Source of the DNA: an uncultured Eggerthellaceae bacterium
Lineage (GTDB): Bacteria; Actinomycetota; Coriobacteriia; Coriobacteriales; Eggerthellaceae
Length of the DNA stretch: 28,780 bases
NCBI GenBank assembly: GCA_946626265.1
Contig: CAMOUE010000005.1
Location: 1 to 28,780, forward strand
Direction of reading: 5' to 3'
Shown: piece by piece, positions 15,713 through 23,954 of the stretch
How the letters are laid out: each line of letters begins with the position of its first letter
How positions within the stretch are numbered: the stretch's first letter is position 1
Translations under genes and position numbers: made by a program
The notes under the pieces: model-generated
Told to the model about the DNA's origin: nothing
Databases searched by the model: none
The model's input: the letters and a program-made list of their open reading frames with translations, nothing else

Positions 15713-16416
15713 CACGCATGCCCCCGCTCGAGCGCGGCAAGCCGGGCTGCGTTCCCAAGCGCCGCGATCTCGCCGATCGCGGCCTCGGGATCCTCGGCGG
15801 CGAACACCGCGTTGCCGCAGACGATGACGTCGGCGCCTGCCGCACAGACGCGTTCGACCGTCTTCACGCCGATTCCCCCGTCGACCTCGACGAGCAAATC
15901 GGGATTGCAATCGCGCGCCAGCTCGACGACCTGGGCGACCTTGTCCTCGCTGCCCTCGATGTACCCTTGGCCCGAGAAACCGGGCTCTACCGACATCACG
16001 AGCACCATGTCGAGCCTCGAGATAACGGGCGCAATAGCCTCGATCGGCGTGTTCGGCTTGCATGACACGCATGCGAGGGCCCCGCCGGCATGGATGAGGT
16101 CGATCGCGCGGTCGAGCCACTGGCCCTCGAGGCGCTCCGCATGCACGGTGAGCATATCAGCGCCCGCATCGATGAACCACGGCAATTGCTCGAGCGGGTT
16201 GTCGATCATCAGATGGACGTCAAGGGGAAGATCGGTGATCTTCTTCAATTGCTTGACGTGGGGCACGCCTATGGTGATGTTCGGCACGAAATGGCCGTCC
16301 ATGACGTCAACGTGCACGTAACCTGCACCGCCCCTCTCAATCATGGCGATATCGCTTTGCAGGTTCATGAAATCAGCCGAGAGAATCGACGGTGCGATCT
16401 TTACCTGTTGAAACAT
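15712..16416 (-). CDS. rpe: Ribulose-phosphate 3-epimerase
   Basis: A 234-residue TIM-barrel enzyme interconverting ribulose 5-phosphate and xylulose 5-phosphate in the pentose phosphate pathway. Motifs seen are KIAPSILSADF (6-16), HVDVMDGHFVPNITIG (35-50), DVHLMIDNP, VMSVEPGFSGQGYI and the phosphate-binding EVDGGI. ATG at 16416 is preceded by AAGGGGG four bases upstream and matches the family N terminus. The open frame further upstream runs into the divergent promoter region and is rejected. It is first in the rpe - cysteine desulfurase - Nif3 run. Confidence 0.97.
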   Translation of the reverse strand: MFQQVKIAPSILSADFMNLQSDIAMIERGGAGYVHVDVMDGHFVPNITIGVPHVKQLKKITDLPLDVHLMIDNPLEQLPWFIDAGADMLTVHAERLEGQWLDRAIDLIHAGGALACVSCKPNTPIEAIAPVISRLDMVLVMSVEPGFSGQGYIEGSEDKVAQVVELARDCNPDLLVEVDGGIGVKTVERVCAAGADVIVCGNAVFAAEDPEAAIGEIAALGNAARLAALERGHA

Positions 16417-16460
16417 ACAACCCCCTTGCACCACGCGCGCACGACGCGACTTATCGTGTT

Positions 16461-16497
16461 CATTATACGCCGCAGATATCCCGATGGGCGTATAATG
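16461..16497. promoter_or_regulatory. Symmetric inverted repeat with back-to-back TATAAT boxes
   Basis: CATTATACGCC (16461-16471) and GGCGTATAATG (16487-16497) form a perfect 11-bp inverted repeat with a 15-bp spacer. Each arm contains TATAAT reading outward, toward rpe on the minus strand and toward the alkyltransferase homologue on the plus strand. No good -35 boxes are found at standard distances, so this could be paired promoters, an operator, or both. Confidence 0.55.
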
Positions 16498-16588
16498 GCA
16501 CCGCACGGTGCGGTTCGACTCGCAAAACCCATCCAAGCGCATGGCCCGTTCGGGATAGCGGCATCCGCCCTGCAGAAGGAGGGGTATG

Positions 16589-17062
16589 ATGGCTCAATCG
16601 AACTCGACGTTCTTCACGTATCCCACGCCCCATGGCCCGATGACGATAAGCGCCAACGAACGGGGAATTGCGAGGATAGCCTTCGAGGAAACCGCCTTCC
16701 CCGGCGAAAGGCGCGCCAGCGAGCTGACCAACAGGGCCGCCACGGAGATTCACGAGTACCTCGCAGGCAAGCGGACGTCGTTCGACATCCCACTCGACCC
16801 GGAAGGCAGCGCGTTCCAGAAGGAAGTCTGGGCTTGCGTCGGCATGCTCGGATACGGCGAGGTCTGCACGGCCGCCGATATCGCGCGCAACATCGGAAAA
16901 GCGGGGGCACATCGTTCCGTTGGTACGGCCATCAGGAGAAATCCGATTCCCATCCTCATCCCCACGCATAGGGTCGACCTCCCGAACGCAACGGGAAAAG
17001 TCGCCCGCATCTACCGTGCGCTGCGCACCTTGGAAGCCAACCCCGACCGTCGCCCCCAATAG
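16589..17062 (+). CDS. O6-alkylguanine-DNA alkyltransferase homologue without the acceptor cysteine
   Basis: A 157-residue protein with the DNA-binding domain of the Ogt/MGMT family. AFQKEVWACVGMLGYGEVC (about 75-93), the arginine finger R109 in HRSVGTAIRRNP, N118 and ILIPTHRV (122-129) align without gaps to human MGMT. The acceptor cysteine of PCHRV is Thr126 (codon ACG at 16964-16966). The tyrosine that assists base flipping is replaced by Ala95, and the segment after HRV is several residues shorter, removing the usual active-site loop. It should therefore bind DNA but not accept alkyl groups, as in alkyltransferase-like proteins, which have Trp or Ala at this site. Of two adjacent ATGs I prefer 16589 for spacing from AAGGAGG; 16586 is possible. 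It is divergent from rpe. Confidence 0.85.
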   Translation: MAQSNSTFFTYPTPHGPMTISANERGIARIAFEETAFPGERRASELTNRAATEIHEYLAGKRTSFDIPLDPEGSAFQKEVWACVGMLGYGEVCTAADIARNIGKAGAHRSVGTAIRRNPIPILIPTHRVDLPNATGKVARIYRALRTLEANPDRRPQ

Positions 17063-17076
17063 AGAACCCGGGCCTC

Positions 17077-18075
17077 CTAATAGAACTCGGGCTTCAAGTC
17101 GCGCATGACGAGCGCATGCGCCGCCTGCTCGGGGTCCGCGCCTTCCCATACGATGCTGCGAACGGCGTCGGTTATGGGAAGCTCGACGCCAAGACGATTA
17201 GACAACGTTTCGATGGTGCGACACGCCTGCGCCCCTTCCGCGACCATGTGCCGCCGGGCCTCGTACTGCTCGACGGTCACGCCTTTCGCGACTGCCTCCC
17301 CGAACATCCTGTTACGGGAATGACGCGACATGCACGTCGCGATGAGGTCGCCCGTGCCCGACAATCCCATGCAGGTCATCGGATCGCCGCCCGCTGCGGC
17401 CACGAGGCGTCCCATCTCGGCCTGGCCGCGCGTCATGAGCGTCGCCGCCGTGTTATCGCCCAGGCCGAGCCCGTACGATATGCCCACGGCGATCGCGATG
17501 ACGTTCTTGAACGCGGCGCACAGCTCGACTCCGAGCACGTCGCCGCTCGTGTACACGCGGAACGATTCCGATCCAAGCAGTTCCTGGAAGAACAGCGCCG
17601 TCTTCTCGTCCGAGCTCGCGACGACCGTCGCCGCATAGGTCCCCAACACTATTTCCTCTGCATGGTTGGGGCCCGACAGCGCGGCAAGACGGTCCGGTGA
17701 GCCGAGAACGTCACCGAAGACCTGGACGGGAACCATGCCCGTGCCTGCTTCCACGCCTTTCGTGCATATGACGACCGGAACGTTTTCGGAGCAGCCTGAC
17801 TCCCTCATCGCTTCGGCGGTCGATCGCATGAACTTCGAAGGCGTTACGACAAGCACCGCTTCCGCACCGTCGAGAGCATCGGCCATGTCGTTCGTCGCGC
17901 GAACACGCTCGGAAATCACTACATCCGACAGGTAATCCGGGTTGCGATGACTTTCATTGAGGCGCCTCGCAACCTCTCCGCGACGCGCCCAGAGAACAAC
18001 GGAGTGGCCGTTGACAGCCGCCACCTGCGACAAGGCGGTCCCCCATGAACCTGCTCCTATTACCGCAACCTTCAT
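17077..18075 (-). CDS. gpsA: Glycerol-3-phosphate dehydrogenase [NAD(P)+]
   Basis: A 332-residue enzyme reducing dihydroxyacetone phosphate to sn-glycerol 3-phosphate for phospholipids. The Rossmann motif is GAGSWGTAL (7-15). LSGPNHAEEI and the ELCAAFKNVIAIAVGI segment with the catalytic lysine follow, then GLSGTGDLIATC. Length is typical. ATG at 18075 has AGGAG five bases upstream and is the family start; the longer frame upstream overlaps plsY and is rejected. It lies 19 bp after plsY, so the enzyme making the acyl acceptor and the acyltransferase using it are co-encoded. Only 14 bp separate its stop from the convergent alkyltransferase homologue, with no clear terminator. Confidence 0.97.
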   Translation of the reverse strand: MKVAVIGAGSWGTALSQVAAVNGHSVVLWARRGEVARRLNESHRNPDYLSDVVISERVRATNDMADALDGAEAVLVVTPSKFMRSTAEAMRESGCSENVPVVICTKGVEAGTGMVPVQVFGDVLGSPDRLAALSGPNHAEEIVLGTYAATVVASSDEKTALFFQELLGSESFRVYTSGDVLGVELCAAFKNVIAIAVGISYGLGLGDNTAATLMTRGQAEMGRLVAAAGGDPMTCMGLSGTGDLIATCMSRHSRNRMFGEAVAKGVTVEQYEARRHMVAEGAQACRTIETLSNRLGVELPITDAVRSIVWEGADPEQAAHALVMRDLKPEFY

Positions 18076-18094
18076 GACAGCTCCTTGCAACCCT

Positions 18095-18724
18095 TTACTT
18101 ATCGCCGACCCGGCGCTCCTCGCCGTCAAGCAAACGCCGCAGGTTACCGCGATGCGCCCAGAACACGGTAAGGCCGGCAATCGAGCAGATGACCACCGCC
18201 GGCCAATTGCCCCAGAACAGCCACAGCGCGATGAACGGGCACGCAAGGGCCGCGGCCATGGAGCCGACCGAGACGTACTTCGTGGCGATTACCAAAACCG
18301 CGAATATGGACAGCTCGACGATCGAGGGAACGACGCCAAACGTCGCGAAGAGGCAGCCGATGGCGACGGCGACCCCCTTGCCGCCCTTGAACTTCAGGAT
18401 AGGGGTGAATATATGCCCGTACACGCATCCGAAAAACGCAACTGACAACGCCACCTGCGTTTGGACGGCATCGAAGCCGACGGCGCGCGAGATCCACAAC
18501 GCAATGAGCCCGGAGAGGAGGCCCTTGCCGAAATCGAGCACGAACACCGCATAGCCGCCGACCTTTCCCATCGAACGGATGGCGTTCGTCGTCCCGATGT
18601 TGCCCGAGCCCTCGTCGCGCAAGTCTTTCCCGTAGAACACTTTCGATATGACGAGGCCCCACGGCACGCAACCGAGGGCGAACGCCACGACGAGGCAAAG
18701 CGCATACCACAATAACTGTTCCAA
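18095..18724 (-). CDS. plsY: Acyl-phosphate:glycerol-3-phosphate acyltransferase PlsY
   Basis: A 209-residue inner-membrane enzyme that transfers acyl groups from acyl-phosphate to glycerol 3-phosphate, giving lysophosphatidic acid. It has about five hydrophobic helices and the PlsY signatures DEGSGNIGTTNAIR (about 37-50) and KFKGGKGVA (about 111-119). The start is an unusual TTG at 18724, set by AAGGA six bases upstream inside the last codons of der; no ATG fits the conserved N terminus (EQLLWYALCLV). Only two bases lie between the der stop and this start, so translation is probably coupled to der. It precedes gpsA; plsC is upstream in the same run. Confidence 0.96.
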   Translation of the reverse strand: MEQLLWYALCLVVAFALGCVPWGLVISKVFYGKDLRDEGSGNIGTTNAIRSMGKVGGYAVFVLDFGKGLLSGLIALWISRAVGFDAVQTQVALSVAFFGCVYGHIFTPILKFKGGKGVAVAIGCLFATFGVVPSIVELSIFAVLVIATKYVSVGSMAAALACPFIALWLFWGNWPAVVICSIAGLTVFWAHRGNLRRLLDGEERRVGDK

Positions 18725-18726
18725 CG

Positions 18727-20049
18727 TCAGTCCTTCTTCTTGAACTTGAACCGCACAGGCGTCCCCTCGAGGTCGAAATGCTTCCTCATCCGATTCTCGA
18801 GGAAACGCTCATAGTTGTCGTCCACGATATCCGGCCGATTTGCGAAGAAGGTGAACACGGGCGGGCATGTGCCGGTCTGCGTGATGTACTTCATGCGCAG
18901 GACGGCCTTGCCTTTCGAGACGGTATGGCCGGTCTCGCGAATCTCGGCGAGCCAACCGTTGAGCTGGTTCGTCGGGATGGTCTTCGAGTAGTTCCCGTAC
19001 GCCTTGTCGATCGCATCCCAGATCCGATGCACGTTCTTGCCCGTCAAAGCCGAGATCGCGATGACCGGAGCGTAACCGACGTACGTGAGTCGATCCTCGA
19101 TCCGCTCCCGTATCTCGGCCTTGGCCTCGGGGCCTTCGACGATATCCCACTTGTTCAGCACGATGACCATCGCGCAGCCGCGCTCCTGGGCGAATTTGGC
19201 GACGCGCTGGTCCTGGTCCGTGAGCCCGAGCGTTCCGTCGATGACGAGGATCGCCACGTCCGCCCTGTCGATTGCCCGCATGGCGCGGACGAACCCGTAG
19301 TATTCCACGTCCTCGTCGATCTGGCTCTTGCGGCGCAGGCCGGCCGTGTCGACGATCGTGTAGCGCTTTCCATCGTGCGTGACCGGCGTGTCGATGGCGT
19401 CGCGCGTCGTGCCCGCGACATCCGAGACTATGGAGCGCCCGCGGTCCGTCATCTGGTTCGTGAGCGAGGACTTGCCGGCGTTCGGCCTGCCGATGATCGC
19501 GACGTTGACGCCTCCGTCTTCGGGCCCGTCGGCCCTGTCTACCGCTCCCGTTTCGCGAAGCTTCTCGACGACGGCGTCGAGCAGGTCGCCGGTCCCGTGC
19601 CCGTGTATCGACGATATGGGCCACGGATCTCCGAGGCCGAGCTGGTAAAACTCGTACATCTCGTCGTAGCGGTTCGGAGTGTCGAGCTTGTTCACGGCGA
19701 CGAAGACCGGCTTGTCCGTTTTGCGCAGTATGCGCGCGACCTCCTCGTCGTCCGAGTTGATTCCCGTGCGGGCGTCGACGATGAGGATGATGACGTCCGC
19801 CTCTTCCGTGGCGGTGAACGCCTGGTTGGATATAGAGGCTTGGAAGTCGTCGTCAGAGCCGACCTCGATGCCTCCCGTGTCGACGATCGTGAAAGCGACC
19901 CCGTTCCAATCCGCCTCGTGGTACGAGCGGTCGCGCGTAACGCCGCGCATCTCATGGACGATCGCCTCATCGACGCCCGTTATGCGGTTCACGAACGTGG
20001 ACTTGCCGACGTTAGGCCGTCCGACGACGGCGACAAGGGGCAATGGCAT
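18727..20049 (-). CDS. der: Ribosome biogenesis GTPase Der (EngA)
   Basis: A 440-residue tandem GTPase needed for 50S subunit assembly. The first G domain has GRPNVGKST (10-18), VDTGG and NKLD. The second has GRPNAGKSS (187-195), DTAG and NKWD (299-302). The C-terminal KH-like domain ends in RFKFKKKD. The linker between the G domains is acidic and short. ATG is preceded by AGGAAC. It lies 26 bp after the DUF512 gene and directly before plsY. The identification is secure. Confidence 0.98.
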   Translation of the reverse strand: MPLPLVAVVGRPNVGKSTFVNRITGVDEAIVHEMRGVTRDRSYHEADWNGVAFTIVDTGGIEVGSDDDFQASISNQAFTATEEADVIILIVDARTGINSDDEEVARILRKTDKPVFVAVNKLDTPNRYDEMYEFYQLGLGDPWPISSIHGHGTGDLLDAVVEKLRETGAVDRADGPEDGGVNVAIIGRPNAGKSSLTNQMTDRGRSIVSDVAGTTRDAIDTPVTHDGKRYTIVDTAGLRRKSQIDEDVEYYGFVRAMRAIDRADVAILVIDGTLGLTDQDQRVAKFAQERGCAMVIVLNKWDIVEGPEAKAEIRERIEDRLTYVGYAPVIAISALTGKNVHRIWDAIDKAYGNYSKTIPTNQLNGWLAEIRETGHTVSKGKAVLRMKYITQTGTCPPVFTFFANRPDIVDDNYERFLENRMRKHFDLEGTPVRFKFKKKD

Positions 20050-20075
20050 GGTAGTTCCTATCTTCGATAAGGATA

Positions 20076-21488
20076 TTAGCCGATCAGGTTTCCAATCTCG
20101 ACAAGGTAGTCGAGAGGACTACAGGATACCACGTGAATCGGGCACCTCGCCGCCTTCTCCATATCCTCAAGACGCATATCGTCAAGCGTGAGCCCGTCGT
20201 CGTTGAACACGACGCGCGGCACGACGTAGAGCGGATCGTCACGACGACGCGCCCTGTCCTCGGCAATAGCCCGGGAAATATCGTCGCCGACCAGAAGTCC
20301 CGTCACGTCTACGTTTCCCCCGAAGAAGTCGTTATCGACGTAGAGAGGCTGCAGGAGCCCGTCCAAGCACGATTTCCCCACGAGCTCGTCGAGGAACTCC
20401 ACTTGCGCACGGCCGGCTACCAACCGCACAGCCCGCGCGGAATCCCGTATCGCCGACGCGCAACGCCCTGCGATCCCGCGCCGCTCGGCGCAACGCCAGT
20501 CGTCGACGAACGAGCGAATGATGCCGATGCCGTCCTCGAACATTGAAAAGTCGCCGTAATGCCGTGTTGGGGGCAGGTGCTCGAGCAATCGTGCGCCCCA
20601 GGCGTTGCTGTAGAACTCGTCGGCGGCGAACACCCAAGGCGTTCCCCGCTCTTCGAGCGCGCGTTCCTGGAACGGCTCGATGAGCTCCAACACGCCACGT
20701 GCCGCTGAAGGTTCGTTGAAGCTATGGTCGAACCGGTTCTGGTAGCGCGTGTACCCGAGGGGCACTATGCCGACACCAAGGATTCCGGGTCGCTCGTAAG
20801 CCCAGTTCAACGTATCTGCCAGAACGCTTCCATCGTTCTCGTCGGGCACGAGCACGATTTGCGCGTGAAACTCGATGCCCGCATCGAGGAGCCTGTCGAG
20901 CGATTCGATCCCGTGCCGCGCATGCTTCCCGATCAATCGCCTCCTAACCCCGTCGTCGCTCGCCTGGAGCGACACGCGCAACGGCGATATGCGCTGCGAC
21001 ACGATCCGCGCCTCGTCGTCGGCGGTCATGTTCGTCAGCGTCACGAACGTGCCCACGAGGAAGCTCAACCGGTAATCGTCGTCCCGCAACGACAACGACG
21101 GCCTCATGCCCCGCGGAAGCTGGTGCATGAAGCAGAACGTGCAGGCGTTCCTGCATTGGCGAACGCCGTCGAACACGAGCCCGTCGAATTCGAAACCCCA
21201 CTCCTCGCCCCATTCGCGCTCGAGCTCGACTTGGCCTTCGTCGCCGTCCGTATCGATGTACGATACGACGATCACGTCATCCGAAGAGAGCCATCGCCAA
21301 TCGATGACGTCGCGAACCGGCTCCCCGTCAACTGCCGTGATGAAGCAGCCGGGCGTGAAGCCAGCGTCGAAGGCAGGCGAATCCGGAAGCACGGATGCGA
21401 TTCGCGCCCGCGCCGACGGACGACGGGCTTCGTCCGCGGATGCCCGCCGCGTCATGCGCTCGATGTCTGTCCCCGGATACTGGCTCAC
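20076..21488 (-). CDS. PDZ / radical-SAM-like DUF512 protein
   Basis: A 470-residue protein (with the GTG start) of the DUF512 family of predicted Fe-S oxidoreductases. A PDZ-like domain lies at about 29-95 (ARIASVLPDSPAFDAGFTPG, DGEPVRD). A CxxxCxxC cluster follows (C112, C116, C119 in QCRNACTFCFMHQLP), then a barrel-like part with SLQASDD and GVGIVPLGYTRY, and the C-terminal DUF512 domain (TGLLVGDDI, LDDMRLEDM). The reaction is unknown. I chose GTG at 21488 because it overlaps the ispH stop as GTGA; ATG at 21455 would give 459 residues, also without a clear ribosome site. In many Gram-positive genomes this family sits next to der, as here. Confidence 0.88.
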   Translation of the reverse strand: MSQYPGTDIERMTRRASADEARRPSARARIASVLPDSPAFDAGFTPGCFITAVDGEPVRDVIDWRWLSSDDVIVVSYIDTDGDEGQVELEREWGEEWGFEFDGLVFDGVRQCRNACTFCFMHQLPRGMRPSLSLRDDDYRLSFLVGTFVTLTNMTADDEARIVSQRISPLRVSLQASDDGVRRRLIGKHARHGIESLDRLLDAGIEFHAQIVLVPDENDGSVLADTLNWAYERPGILGVGIVPLGYTRYQNRFDHSFNEPSAARGVLELIEPFQERALEERGTPWVFAADEFYSNAWGARLLEHLPPTRHYGDFSMFEDGIGIIRSFVDDWRCAERRGIAGRCASAIRDSARAVRLVAGRAQVEFLDELVGKSCLDGLLQPLYVDNDFFGGNVDVTGLLVGDDISRAIAEDRARRRDDPLYVVPRVVFNDDGLTLDDMRLEDMEKAARCPIHVVSCSPLDYLVEIGNLIG

Positions 21489-22321
21489 AGCGATTCCAAA
21501 TAGCCCACGACGGCGTCGATCTGCGAATCGGGAGTCGAGGCGCCTGCCGTGACACCGACGGTATCGCACGATTCGAACCAGGCGGAATCCAGCTCGTCGA
21601 CGCTCTCCACATGGTAAGAGCATGTGCATTCCTGGCTGCAAATCTCGGCGAGCCTCGTCGTGTTCGAGGAGTTCCTGCCCCCGATCACGACCATGGCGTC
21701 AACTTTGCCTGCAAGTTGCTTGGCCGCATCTTGCCTATGGGTCGTCGCCGTGCATATAGTATTCTTGACCTGGGGTGATATTCCGTTTTCCTCGATTTGA
21801 CCGAGAACGGCGTCAAGGTTTTCCCTACGCTGTGTCGTCTGCACGACAACCCCTATGGGACTGAACAGGTCGCTCGGAACGTCATCAGGGCTCGAGACGA
21901 CGTCGACCTCCGCCCCCTCCCTGCGGGCGCATGCCATGAGGCCTTCGACCTCGGGATGGCCCTGCTCGCCGACGACGACGACGCGACATCCTCCCCGCGC
22001 GAGCTGCGCGGCGGCCTTTTGCGCCCTCGAGACATGCGGACAGGTCGCATCCACGACCTCGAGCCCGCTCGCATCGAGCATCGCGCGCACGTCCGGCGTG
22101 ACGCCATGGCTCCGGATGATGATCACGCCCTCGTCCACGGCCGAAACGTCCTCCACGACGTGCACGCCACGCTGCGCGAGGTCTTCGACGACGCCGGGAT
22201 TGTGGATGAGCGGCCCAAGCGTGTAAACGGGACCTTGGCGTTTTGCTGACTCGAGAGCCATGTCGAGCGCACGCTGCACGCCGTAGCAAGCCCCGGCATG
22301 CTTCGCACGGATTACCTTCAT
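21485..22321 (-). CDS. ispH: 4-hydroxy-3-methylbut-2-enyl diphosphate reductase
   Basis: A 278-residue iron-sulfur enzyme, the last step of the MEP isoprenoid pathway, forming IPP and DMAPP. The three cluster cysteines are C12 (AGACYGVQRA), C94 (DATCPHVS) and C190 (NTICTATTHRQ). The active-site histidines H40, H72 and H122 and the glutamate in GHPEVEG are present, as is the GGRNSSNT motif. ATG has AGGAG six bases upstream. The stop overlaps the GTG of the DUF512 gene. No S1 fusion is present. Confidence 0.98.
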   Translation of the reverse strand: MKVIRAKHAGACYGVQRALDMALESAKRQGPVYTLGPLIHNPGVVEDLAQRGVHVVEDVSAVDEGVIIIRSHGVTPDVRAMLDASGLEVVDATCPHVSRAQKAAAQLARGGCRVVVVGEQGHPEVEGLMACARREGAEVDVVSSPDDVPSDLFSPIGVVVQTTQRRENLDAVLGQIEENGISPQVKNTICTATTHRQDAAKQLAGKVDAMVVIGGRNSSNTTRLAEICSQECTCSYHVESVDELDSAWFESCDTVGVTAGASTPDSQIDAVVGYLESL

Positions 22322-22377
22322 GCAAGACTCCTAACGGTTAATGCGAATCGCGTCAAACAGCGGTTCTAAGCTCCGCG

Positions 22378-23226
22378 CTAACGTCGGTCAGCTGCTCGGG
22401 CGACCTCTTCGGCCGTATGGCGCGCAATCGGATGGTCGGCGAACACCCGGGTAAAGTCCTTGTCATCGGGGAACAGGGATTTCATATCCACCTGATCTGG
22501 CTCGATACCTTTGAACAGGGCAAAGCATTCGCGAAGGGAATACCATACGCAACCGTCCAGCCTGTCCTCCTTGGGCAGGAAGTTGAAATCCTCGAGCAGG
22601 ACCGGGTCCCCGTAGACGACGGTAACTTTCGGGAAGCGCAAGCGCTCGCCCTTTCGCTTGATGACGTCGACGTTGCGTACCCCCATCGGGAGGATGGGCG
22701 CCTTGCCCATGCGGGCGATGAGAGCCGCGCCGCCGTGCACGCGGGGCACCGTGCTGGACTTCCCGCGGCGCGAGCCTTCCGGCATGATAGCGACCACTTC
22801 GCCGTTCTTCAGCATGCGCGCAGCACGCTTCACGGCGGTGCGGTCGGCCGAGTCTCGGGTTATCGGCAGCGCCCCGACGTGGGCGATCGCCCATCCGAGC
22901 AAGGCATTCTTCTCGAACAGCGAATCGCGCGCCACGAAGCGCGGCCAATGGTGCCCGAACATGCTCACGTACATGAACACGACATCGAGGTACGACGTAT
23001 GGTTGCTGACGGCGAGCACGCCCGACTTTTCAGCGAGGACGTCGAGCTTCTCGAGCCCCACCGTGTCGTAACGGTACAGCACTTTGCACAGAAACGCGAC
23101 GACGCCTACGATGACGTGTGCGGGCGCCCGGCTGAACCGCTTCTCTCCCGAAGAATACTCGTCGACGCCGAACGGCAAGTCGAACAACTCCTCGAATTTG
23201 CGCTTCCTCTTCTCGATAGCACCCAT
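22378..23226 (-). CDS. plsC: 1-acyl-sn-glycerol-3-phosphate acyltransferase
   Basis: A 282-residue membrane-associated acyltransferase that adds the second acyl chain to make phosphatidic acid. The catalytic NHTSYLD motif (H76, D81) and PEGSRR are both present, and a hydrophobic stretch lies at about 38-52. I chose ATG at 23226 because GGAAGG lies four bases upstream; the in-frame ATG at 23238 overlaps that site. The C-terminal tail of about 60 residues after YGDPVLLEDFN is longer than in minimal PlsC proteins. It lies 53 bp after cmk and 56 bp before ispH. Confidence 0.93.
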   Translation of the reverse strand: MGAIEKRKRKFEELFDLPFGVDEYSSGEKRFSRAPAHVIVGVVAFLCKVLYRYDTVGLEKLDVLAEKSGVLAVSNHTSYLDVVFMYVSMFGHHWPRFVARDSLFEKNALLGWAIAHVGALPITRDSADRTAVKRAARMLKNGEVVAIMPEGSRRGKSSTVPRVHGGAALIARMGKAPILPMGVRNVDVIKRKGERLRFPKVTVVYGDPVLLEDFNFLPKEDRLDGCVWYSLRECFALFKGIEPDQVDMKSLFPDDKDFTRVFADHPIARHTAEEVARAADRR

Positions 23227-23279
23227 ATGACCTTCCATATCGTATGCGCCCGCGCGCGACGGACGCGCGCATTTTAAAA

Positions 23280-23954
23280 CTAGGCTTGCGCCTTCTTGGC
23301 GAGCTCGCAGATCTGTTCGACGACCTCTTGCATGGTGAATGCAGTCGAATCGATATGAACCGCATCGTCGGCGGCGACAAGCGGAGATGCGGCGCGCGAC
23401 GAATCGAGCTCGTCGCGCCTCACGATGGCGGCAAGCACCTCGTCGAAATCGGTCGAGCCCACGCCCCGCTCGGCGTTCTGCGCCACGCGGCGGCGCGCGC
23501 GTTCCTCGTTCGACGCCGTGAGGAACACCTTAACAGCCGCATCGGGAAACACGACCGTGCCGATGTCACGGCCTTCGACCACGTAATCGCCCGCGCGACC
23601 GATACGCTGCTGCTGGGCGACGAGAGCCTCCCGGACCGCGACGTGAGACGATGCTTTCGACACCGAGCGGTCTATCTCGGCCGTGCGAATCGCGCTCGTC
23701 ACGTCAACTCCGCCGATGAGCACTCCGACGGCCTGGGGATTGCCGGCCTCGTGCTCGAACTCGATGTCATACGTGCGCGCGATCTCGCCCAACGCGGCCT
23801 CGTCGTCGAGCGATGCCCCATTCTGCAGTGCCTGCCACGCTATGCAACGGTACATTGCGCCGGTGTCGAGCATGCTGAAGCCGAGATTGCGGGCCACCTC
23901 TTTTGAAACCGAGGATTTTCCGGCACCGCTCGGTCCGTCAATTGCGATGATCAT
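23280..23954 (-). CDS. cmk: Cytidylate kinase
   Basis: A 224-residue enzyme phosphorylating CMP and dCMP. The P-loop is GPSGAGKSSVSK (7-18). LDTGAMYRC (30-38), a CMP-binding stretch, and GRDIGTVVFPDA follow. The ATG overlaps the aroA stop as ATGA, so translation is coupled to aroA; the aroA-cmk order is common in bacteria. Length is normal. Confidence 0.98.
   Translation of the reverse strand: MIIAIDGPSGAGKSSVSKEVARNLGFSMLDTGAMYRCIAWQALQNGASLDDEAALGEIARTYDIEFEHEAGNPQAVGVLIGGVDVTSAIRTAEIDRSVSKASSHVAVREALVAQQQRIGRAGDYVVEGRDIGTVVFPDAAVKVFLTASNEERARRRVAQNAERGVGSTDFDEVLAAIVRRDELDSSRAASPLVAADDAVHIDSTAFTMQEVVEQICELAKKAQA

Noticed and set aside
15713..16120. N-terminal extension of the cysteine desulfurase frame
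   Set aside because: The extension lies inside rpe in another frame; the family N terminus and the TGATG junction place the start at 15712.
14903..16321. 472-residue open frame on the plus strand
   Set aside because: It is antisense to the cysteine desulfurase and rpe and shows no recognisable domain.
18076..18246. N-terminal extension of the gpsA frame
   Set aside because: It overlaps plsY, is arginine-rich, and a good ribosome site plus the Rossmann start fix ATG at 18075.
18778..20070. 430-residue open frame on the plus strand
   Set aside because: It is fully antisense to der, with arginine- and valine-rich composition typical of a shadow frame.
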